In this document: positions 7,801 to 10,996 of the stretch, piece after piece | Layout of the letters: each line of letters starts with the position of its first letter | How positions within the stretch are numbered: the stretch's first letter is position 1 | Assembly (NCBI GenBank): GCA_029857875.1 | Contig: JAOUGB010000035.1 | Coordinates: 1-10,996, forward strand | Direction: 5' to 3' | Length of the DNA: 10,996 bases | Origin: Desulfobacteraceae bacterium | Lineage (GTDB): Bacteria; Desulfobacterota; Desulfobacteria; Desulfobacterales; UBA11574 | Notes under the pieces: model-generated | Databases searched by the model: none | The model's input: the letters and a program-made list of their open reading frames with translations, nothing else | Told to the model about the DNA's origin: nothing | Program-made: the position numbers and the translations under genes

Positions 7801-9193
7801 CCCCATGGACATTGATCTTTTCGGTGGCATACCATTCCACACCATTGGCAAATCCGAAACCGCCTTGGGAACTGAAAAGGGCGCACAGAGCGGTACGCAT
7901 ACGGGCAAATATTTCGGACCGTTCAGCCAGACGCAGGTTGTCGTGGGTCTCGGCGAAATGGACGGCAATCCCGTCACTGGCAGATATCTCGTTGGCTCCC
8001 GGCAGATACGCTTCGATCTGGTTGCGGTCATAGTTCTGAAACAACTCAGAATAGGTCCAGTTGAAATTGGCCCTGTTCAAAATGTCACGGGACACTGAAA
8101 TTTTTCCGCCAAGTCCTTCTAAAATAAAAATGGTGTCCGGATACTGTTCCCTGACCTTTGCCACCATATACCGCCATGCAGAAACCGGTATCATGTATCC
8201 TGCATCGCAGCGAAATCCGTCCACACCCCGGCGGCACCAGGTAATAAAAACATCTGCCATATATTCCCACAGATCCTTTTTAGTATAATCGAGCCTCGTA
8301 AGGTCCTCCCATAAGACTCCCCAGGCGCCCGGAACTTCGATTTTACCGTCAGAGTCCCGGACCAGCCACTGCGGGTGGGTTTCATGGAGACCGGCGGCCC
8401 AACCGGTGTGGTTGATAGCGATGTCGATAAAAATCGAGGCCTGACGCTCATGGATTGCATCCACCAGCTCAATGAATTGCTCAAGGGGTGTGGCCCGTGA
8501 ATCGAATTCGGCCAATGCCGAATCAACGGCTGTAAAACTAAGGGCCGCATACGGGCTGCCAAAGCGTCCCATCCGGGCATAGGTGGTAGGCGTGGGATGG
8601 ATCGGTAGCAACTGGATAACCCTGCACCCCAGTTCACCGATGATGAAATCCAACTCTTTTATCAAATCACGAAAGGTTCCTGAAGGTGGAATAACGGTAT
8701 ATCCGTTTTTGTCCAGACTTTGGATCAAATTTTCATCCGCATTCTGAAAAAAATCACCGCTTTTGTTTGGACCGAACTGTCGGACAAACGCATTGTAAAT
8801 GATGTTGGAGCAGCAGGTGTCTGCCGGCTCAACATTGATGACGACATTCGACCCTTCCGGCCATACCGGTCGTGTCTCCCCTTTGGGTAAAAAAAAACAT
8901 TTCCCCTCAAAATGTCCGACTTCACAAAGCGGAACTGTAATTTTAAAGCTTTGGTCGTCAATGCGCTTCATTGATAGGTCGAACCAGTCCCTGCCCAGCG
9001 GCGGCCGGTTATCTTCGACCTCCGTGATGATCTCTCTTCTGGCTGTTTCTGCATGCCCAATGTTCGTCCGAAGCCAGGCGCTTCCTTTTTGAGGGTGGGG
9101 AAGAGAGAGGGTAAATGAACGGGTATCGCCCCGAAACATCAGAATGCGGGTCCCTGGTTCAGGATTCTGAATAACTCTATTTGAATTCTTCAT
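4889..9193 (-). CDS. AGL-like bifunctional glycogen debranching enzyme (GH13 + GH133)
   Basis: Predicted to debranch glycogen in two steps: 4-alpha-glucanotransfer of the stub, then hydrolysis of the alpha-1,6 glucose. The 1434 residues divide into a beta-rich N-terminal region (about 1-125), a GH13 barrel (130-590), a middle region I cannot assign (600-770), a GDE_N-like beta domain (about 770-1005; TNGRGGMLRAFVSWGELSSR) and a GH133 (alpha/alpha)6 domain (about 1030-1430). The GH13 motifs are intact: DIAINH 257-262, GFRCD with nucleophile D330, ILEG with acid/base E359, and ETHDN with D418. GH133 signatures are YPWFLDWGRDAL 1061-1072, HGTIPNMI 1100-1107, DAPLWY 1119-1124, IEIQALWY 1202-1209, LRPNQLL 1271-1277 and a C-terminal PHQPRGCDAQAWG. 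This is the domain order of eukaryotic AGL (about 1530 residues), not of bacterial GlgX. An in-frame TGA at 9200-9202 makes the ATG at 9193 the first possible start; its SD is weak. The gene has its own promoter. Activity of the GH13 part is inferred. Confidence 0.9.
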   Translation of the reverse strand: MKNSNRVIQNPEPGTRILMFRGDTRSFTLSLPHPQKGSAWLRTNIGHAETARREIITEVEDNRPPLGRDWFDLSMKRIDDQSFKITVPLCEVGHFEGKCFFLPKGETRPVWPEGSNVVINVEPADTCCSNIIYNAFVRQFGPNKSGDFFQNADENLIQSLDKNGYTVIPPSGTFRDLIKELDFIIGELGCRVIQLLPIHPTPTTYARMGRFGSPYAALSFTAVDSALAEFDSRATPLEQFIELVDAIHERQASIFIDIAINHTGWAAGLHETHPQWLVRDSDGKIEVPGAWGVLWEDLTRLDYTKKDLWEYMADVFITWCRRGVDGFRCDAGYMIPVSAWRYMVAKVREQYPDTIFILEGLGGKISVSRDILNRANFNWTYSELFQNYDRNQIEAYLPGANEISASDGIAVHFAETHDNLRLAERSEIFARMRTALCALFSSQGGFGFANGVEWYATEKINVHGASSLNWGSKTNQVKHIRRLNTLLKINTAFHDHTELKMLQKGEGNHLALVRHHLPSGKKLLILANLDDKKETLGAWDPQKTGMSELSLTDLISGEVVTITESHEQFSHLLDPGEVLCLTDDPLDMNPILEAESFALLYPERIKKQRMRAKALDIFRFYKGVQDLDTLDPDEMARKFTENPVEFCRSLNPFSDESRIITWQWPRDIRREVMIPPDHFLMVRADTSFRARIMDKDRCLAQEESLPCSDGSFFALFSPMHSSGAHSSFTLKISVYTPGETQHVDGPLFFLPRAKDATVKGIFDRADLSDRSLLMLGTNGRGGMLRAFVSWGELSSRYDALLAANIDCEIPEDRWIMFTRCRAWLVFQGYSQEICDDCFVSFYSNSGSKGIWRFQVPTGQGQHVFLSVYVEMISGENSLRMIFNREPAKGRNGRLPDHEPVRLILRPDIENRNFHDTTKAYHGPEHTWQHAVDSKPDGFNFSPDQKHQLNMTITDGDFVWEPEWQYMVHRPKEAERGLDPDSDLFSPGYFHTFLTDGGSVTLNARIGEGKTPDPGIIMPSIKDSESFNVEENKLLAPVDVLEKAMDHYTVNRGALHTVIAGYPWFLDWGRDALIFVRGLIAAGKTDEARDIIKLFGQYETHGTIPNMIQGENAGNRDTSDAPLWYCVVCDEFLRFEGSDAFLDMQYGNRTVRQILFSIGHAYMTGTSNGIRMDPESGLIFSPSHFTWMDTNFPAGTPREGYPIEIQALWYATLSFLARIDPSGDKGDWERKAIQVQSSILEHYILKNEAHLADCLHAGPGVPARQAEPDDALRPNQLLAVTLGAVSDVDVCRKVVAACEELLIPGAIRSLADRPVRRPLIVEYHGKTMNDPDHPYQGKYIGDEDTKRKPAYHNGTAWTWLFPSYCEAWIKAYGIKGKETALDWLASSAGLISKGCIGHVPEILDGDFPHQPRGCDAQAWGASEIVRVWKLLKDAN

Positions 9194-9376
9194 GTGGCTT
9201 CACTTTTTACGAGGGTGTTTTGTATTAGGTATTTAGTGGCCTTGCAAGCCGGAATATTGACAGATATTTTACCTGAATCTTCAACGAGTTGGAGGCTTTC
9301 ATATGCAAGATTCAGGTTTTAAACCTAAACACAACATACAAAACATCAACATTTTTTTAAATTCGAGTTTTATGAA
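9194..9376 (-). other. Long structured 5' leader of the debranching gene
   Basis: From the proposed promoter to the ATG the leader is about 180 nt. It contains a perfect 11-bp inverted repeat (9271-9281 with 9307-9317), a short symmetric site AGGTTT-T-AAACCT (9314-9326) that overlaps one arm, and the palindrome CTTGCAAG (9241-9248). Two tiny ORFs occur in it: 17 codons at 9299-9352 and 25 codons at 9225-9302, overlapping as ATGA. Neither has an SD. I do not recognise a known riboswitch class. Confidence 0.4.
9271..9317. repeat. Perfect 11-bp inverted repeat in the debranching-gene leader
   Basis: ACCTGAATCTT (9271-9281) is the exact reverse complement of AAGATTCAGGT (9307-9317), separated by 25 nt. 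There is no T-run after the stem on the minus strand, so it is not an obvious terminator. The plus strand has only four T after it and no gene to end. It could be an mRNA hairpin or an operator. Confidence 0.6.
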
Positions 9377-9382
9377 TTTATT

Positions 9383-9411
9383 AATATAGGTCAATGAAAA
9401 TTGGGTGTCAA
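9383..9411 (-). promoter_or_regulatory. Strong sigma70-like promoter of the debranching gene
   Basis: The minus strand has TTGACA (9406-9411, 6 of 6) and TATATT (9383-9388, 5 of 6) with exactly 17 nt between them. This is the best promoter match in the window. Transcription would start near 9376, about 180 nt before the ATG at 9193. It lies just after the stop of the receiver gene, so the debranching gene is probably a separate unit from the signalling genes. Confidence 0.65.
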
Positions 9412-9444
9412 AGGAAAAGGCGTCATTATGTAAATACTGAAGGT

Positions 9445-9846
9445 TTATATGGATGAAGAAATTTGCGGCCCATTCATAACCTCAGACCGAGAACCCAACA
9501 GATCAGAAATCTTTTGTCTGAGTTCTTCGGCTGCTGAATGGCTTTTGACCACATATCCATCAGCCATAGAAAGTTGGGGACAATCCAGGTGGGTGTCGTG
9601 AATGGTAACGATAAGCACCGGAAGATTCGGATCACGAACTTTTATTTCTTTTAATACATCCCACACCAAAAATCCATGCTTTAAGTATTGATTCAGCAAA
9701 ACAATATTGGGCTTAAATGATAAAATATCTTCCGTAACAGCTTCGATATTATCCGTTGTTGAGACATTATGCTTCTCACCGGTCAGCCCTTCCCTGCAAA
9801 GGTCCCTTATCCATGCCTGATCATCGATAATAAGGATATTGGCCAT
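9445..9846 (-). CDS. Single-domain response-regulator receiver with Asn at the phosphosite
   Basis: This 133-residue protein is a stand-alone CheY-like receiver with no output domain. Most receiver landmarks are present: the acidic pair D8-D9 in ILIIDDQ, the switch Thr T81 (VLIVT) and the conserved Lys K101 (GYVVKS). The phospho-acceptor position, in LLNQYL, is N52. The codon is AAT (9691-9693), and its spacing from D9 is 43 residues, close to the 44 of CheY (D13 to D57). So the usual aspartate is missing, and the protein is likely a pseudo-receiver that does not take a normal aspartyl phosphate. An upstream ATG would add 21 residues, but ATG 9846 has a clear SD (GGGGAG, 9853-9858) 6 nt away and begins the typical first beta strand. 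The PilZ gene ends 112 nt upstream. The partner and output are unknown. Confidence 0.88.
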   Translation of the reverse strand: MANILIIDDQAWIRDLCREGLTGEKHNVSTTDNIEAVTEDILSFKPNIVLLNQYLKHGFLVWDVLKEIKVRDPNLPVLIVTIHDTHLDCPQLSMADGYVVKSHSAAEELRQKISDLLGSRSEVMNGPQISSSI

Positions 9847-9852
9847 TTTTAT

Positions 9853-9858
9853 CTCCCC
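9853..9858 (-). promoter_or_regulatory. Ribosome binding site of the receiver gene (decides start)
   Basis: GGGGAG on the minus strand sits 6 nt before ATG 9846. This selects the 133-residue form over the 154-residue reading that would start at 9909. Confidence 0.65.
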
Positions 9859-9868
9859 GGCCGAGTCT

Positions 9869-9878
9869 TCTTGCAAGA
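9869..9878. repeat. 10-bp palindrome upstream of the receiver gene
   Basis: TCTTGCAAGA is a perfect palindrome 22-32 nt before the receiver start. Its core CTTGCAAG recurs at 9241-9248 upstream of the debranching gene. It could be an operator shared by the two genes, or chance. Confidence 0.35.
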
Positions 9879-9915
9879 GTTCCGCTATGGTGAAATGGAA
9901 TCGGCACATTCAAAC

Positions 9916-9945
9916 AGCATAAAAGTAATCTATATTGAAAATCAA
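9916..9945 (-). promoter_or_regulatory. Weak candidate promoter for the receiver gene
   Basis: The minus strand has TTGATT (9940-9945, 4 of 6) and TATGCT (9916-9921, 4 of 6) with an 18-nt spacer, in the 112-bp gap between the PilZ and receiver genes. The match is poor, and read-through from upstream is equally possible. Confidence 0.22.
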
Positions 9946-9958
9946 ATGTATTACAGTT

Positions 9959-10273
9959 TTAATAGTACTCTACGTACTTAACACCGACTCCGAAATGATC
10001 GTCATCTTCACCGCCAATATCTTTCCACCATTTGACTTCAGCAAGGGAAATGGTCCGCAACCCCTCGCTGAGTTCAGGATCAGAAGCATCAAACAGACAG
10101 TCATTCATTTGGAAATAAATATTGGCTCCCTCTTTGAAAAAAACATCGGACTCGAAATACATGCCATCCTTGCTGAAATTGAGCACTTTGGCATTGAACA
10201 TCTTTTTTTTGTTAAAACAACCCCATGCGATGGATGCTTTGCATCTATGACGTTTATCGGTTCTTTTTTCCAT
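9959..10273 (-). CDS. Single-domain PilZ protein (predicted c-di-GMP binding)
   Basis: A 104-residue protein consisting of one PilZ domain, the usual cyclic-di-GMP receptor fold. Both ligand motifs are present: RTDKR at 4-8 (RxxxR) and NFSKDG at 32-37 ((D/N)xSxxG). The C-terminus ends in a beta strand with GVGVKYV, as is common for PilZ. No other domain, signal peptide or membrane segment is seen, so it probably acts in the cytoplasm by binding a partner. A full-length SD, AGGAGGTGA (10282-10290), lies upstream. The ATG at 10273 is 8 nt after it; another ATG at 10280 is only 1 nt after it and opens an 8-codon frame that stops at 10254. The gene follows the 84-residue ORF by 72 nt and may share its transcript. 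Binding is inferred from the motifs; the target is unknown. Confidence 0.88.
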   Translation of the reverse strand: MEKRTDKRHRCKASIAWGCFNKKKMFNAKVLNFSKDGMYFESDVFFKEGANIYFQMNDCLFDASDPELSEGLRTISLAEVKWWKDIGGEDDDHFGVGVKYVEYY

Positions 10274-10281
10274 AAGTCATG

Positions 10282-10290
10282 TCACCTCCT
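10282..10290 (-). promoter_or_regulatory. Near-perfect Shine-Dalgarno of the PilZ gene
   Basis: AGGAGGTGA pairs with nine bases of the 16S rRNA 3' end. It is followed by two out-of-frame ATGs, at 10280 and 10273; only the second opens the PilZ frame. Confidence 0.7.
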
Positions 10291-10345
10291 GCAATACGTT
10301 ATTTTTCAAGCTCAAGCGGAAGATAGATCAATCGGGTTTTTCGAG

Positions 10346-10600
10346 TTAATGCACAACATGCCTCTTTAATGTCACTGCGACTTGGTCATCAAGATATAGA
10401 AAAATGAGCTCCAGGGTACAATTGTCTAAAAGATATCTTTCCCATCCAAGCCTTTCCAGTGCATATTTTACTTCAACTGTTGTAAAATACCATACACTTC
10501 CTTTAATATTGTATACGTCTTTAATCAGTCGAGTTATCTCAATGGGGGCCAGCCCTCTGTTTTTTAATCTCCCTGATATCATATTTCTTATATTTAGCAC
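10346..10600 (-). CDS. Hypothetical 84-residue protein
   Basis: I do not recognise this family. The frame is open from a GTG at 10627, but that codon has no SD. A second GTG at 10600 has GGAGG (10606-10610) 5 nt before it, so I choose 10600, which gives 84 residues. The N-terminal third is basic and probably helical (LNIRNMISGRLKNRG). The middle contains VYNIKGSVWYFTTVEVKYAL, and the C-terminal part LELIFLYLDD looks like a beta strand. There is no signal peptide and no transmembrane helix, and Cys is nearly absent. It is 72 nt upstream of the PilZ gene in the same direction, which suggests co-transcription and perhaps a related role, but no function can be assigned. Confidence 0.6.
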   Translation of the reverse strand: MLNIRNMISGRLKNRGLAPIEITRLIKDVYNIKGSVWYFTTVEVKYALERLGWERYLLDNCTLELIFLYLDDQVAVTLKRHVVH

Positions 10601-10605
10601 CAAAG

Positions 10606-10610
10606 CCTCC
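10606..10610 (-). promoter_or_regulatory. Ribosome binding site selecting GTG start of the 84-residue gene
   Basis: GGAGG on the minus strand, 5 nt before GTG 10600. The upstream GTG at 10627 lacks any such site. Confidence 0.5.
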
Positions 10611-10722
10611 GGATTAATTTGAGTCACTTGATGTGTTCATTAGAAAATACATCAAAGCCTATATTTTTATTTTTTAATGCTTATCAAATTTCAATTTGTA
10701 TTGTCCATAGAGAGGATGGTTC

Positions 10723-10750
10723 ATTTTGATAGGGGAAACTCCTATAAAAT
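10723..10750. repeat. Bulged inverted repeat upstream of the 84-residue gene
   Basis: ATTTT-g-ATAGG (10723-10733) pairs with CCTATAAAAT (10741-10750): ten base pairs with one bulged G and a 7-nt loop. It lies about 120-150 nt before the GTG at 10600. It may be an operator or a hairpin; no T-run follows on either strand. Confidence 0.4.
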
Positions 10751-10891
10751 GGGAACTTATCCTAATTGTAGCTGGAACAAATTACAGCGTATCTAAAACT
10801 TGACTGCACTCGCCGGTTGTTTAACGTTGAAGCGAAAAAATTAATAAGGTTATTTCTTCAATATTTATGATATGGTGGAGCAGATCAACTC

Positions 10892-10920
10892 TTGACAAAA
10901 AGTATCGAACCTGAAAATAT
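10892..10920 (+). promoter_or_regulatory. Possible rightward promoter
   Basis: TTGACA (10892-10897, 6 of 6) is followed after 17 nt by AAATAT (10915-10920, 3 of 6), with TG at 10912-10913 in the extended -10 position. It points rightward, away from every other gene here, toward a possible start codon at 10966. Confidence 0.35.
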
Positions 10921-10965
10921 TTGGATTTTATTTTTAAATGTATTAGACCCAGATCCGATGAAATA

Positions 10966-10996
10966 ATGAATCTATTAACAGCTTACGATATTATTC
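10966..10996 (+). CDS. Possible start of a rightward gene, cut by window edge
   Basis: ATG at 10966 opens ten codons (MNLLTAYDII) that remain open at the window end. It lies about 40 nt after the start site expected from the promoter at 10892-10920. No good SD is visible. This is too short to identify and may be chance. Confidence 0.2.
   Translation, partial: MNLLTAYDII

Larger units (their letters stand above)
10601..10996. other. AT-rich intergenic region, no complete gene
   Basis: About 390 bases without a complete gene. The region is visibly more AT-rich than the glycogen genes. It holds the SD and upstream region of the 84-residue gene, a 7-bp inverted repeat TTGATGT/ACATCAA (10628-10634 with 10649-10655), a bulged inverted repeat at 10723-10750, a possible rightward promoter at 10892-10920 and a possible gene start at 10966. 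No tRNA, rRNA or insertion-sequence end is recognisable. Confidence 0.5.

Noticed and set aside
9194..9376. Known riboswitch in the debranching-gene leader
   Set aside because: I could not match conserved cores of common classes, including c-di-GMP, cobalamin, TPP or SAM; only a simple stem and short palindromes are visible.
9303..9389. Plus-strand 28-codon ORF with GGAGG (9291-9295) 7 nt before its ATG
   Set aside because: The SD is good, but the GGAGG and arm sequences are also explained by the inverted repeat, no plus-strand promoter is seen, and the frame overlaps the -10 of the debranching promoter. The composition looks like AT-rich filler.
9445..9909. Longer 154-residue form of the receiver protein
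   Set aside because: The extra 21 residues precede the first beta strand of the receiver fold and have no SD; the ATG at 9846 has one at ideal spacing.
9935..10369. Plus-strand ORF of 144 codons opposite the PilZ gene
   Set aside because: The PilZ frame has both ligand motifs and a strong SD on the minus strand; the plus-strand frame has neither.

Overview
The window carries a leftward-running (minus-strand) block of storage-polysaccharide genes, followed on the right by three small signalling or hypothetical genes. All recognisable genes are on the minus strand, so transcription runs from high to low coordinates. The genes are compact and Shine-Dalgarno (SD) sites are visible for most of them, so the source is a bacterium. 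The branching enzyme resembles eukaryotic GBE1, the synthase has a long N-terminal loop, and a single-domain receiver and a PilZ protein lie next door. From memory this combination fits a Desulfobacterota (deltaproteobacterial) lineage, but the assignment is an inference with moderate to low confidence.

Layout from left to right: 1-406 is the N-terminal part of a GBE1-like 1,4-alpha-glucan branching enzyme (glgB), cut by the window edge. 407-545 is an intergenic spacer with hairpins and a 14-bp tandem repeat. 546-2057 is glycogen synthase (glgA). 2123-4672 is an alpha-glucan phosphorylase of the DUF3417 type (glgP). 4673-4888 is a spacer holding a second copy of the same repeat family, a sigma70-like promoter and a possible terminator. 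4889-9193 encodes a 1434-residue glycogen debranching enzyme that joins a GH13 domain to a GH133 amylo-1,6-glucosidase domain, the same architecture as eukaryotic AGL. 9194-9444 holds a strong promoter and a structured leader of about 180 nt. 9445-9846 is a stand-alone receiver domain whose phospho-acceptor Asp is replaced by Asn. 9959-10273 is a single-domain PilZ protein. 10346-10600 is an unrecognised 84-residue protein. 10601-10996 is AT-rich and has no complete gene, but holds a possible rightward promoter and the first codons of a possible plus-strand gene.

How the genes work together: GlgA extends alpha-1,4 chains from ADP-glucose and GlgB adds alpha-1,6 branches. GlgP shortens the outer chains to glucose-1-phosphate, and the AGL-like enzyme is predicted to move the remaining stub (GH13 part) and hydrolyse the branch-point glucose (GH133 part). 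Synthesis and breakdown therefore sit in one locus. glgP-glgA-glgB look like one transcription unit from a promoter at about 4794-4822, and the debranching gene has its own promoter at 9383-9411. No ADP-glucose pyrophosphorylase (glgC) is visible here. The receiver and PilZ genes suggest signalling input nearby, but the sequence shows no functional tie to glycogen.

The most interesting points are the AGL-like fusion beside a GBE1-like branching enzyme, the Asp-to-Asn receiver, the paired hairpin plus 14-bp tandem repeats in two glycogen spacers, and the structured leader of the debranching gene.
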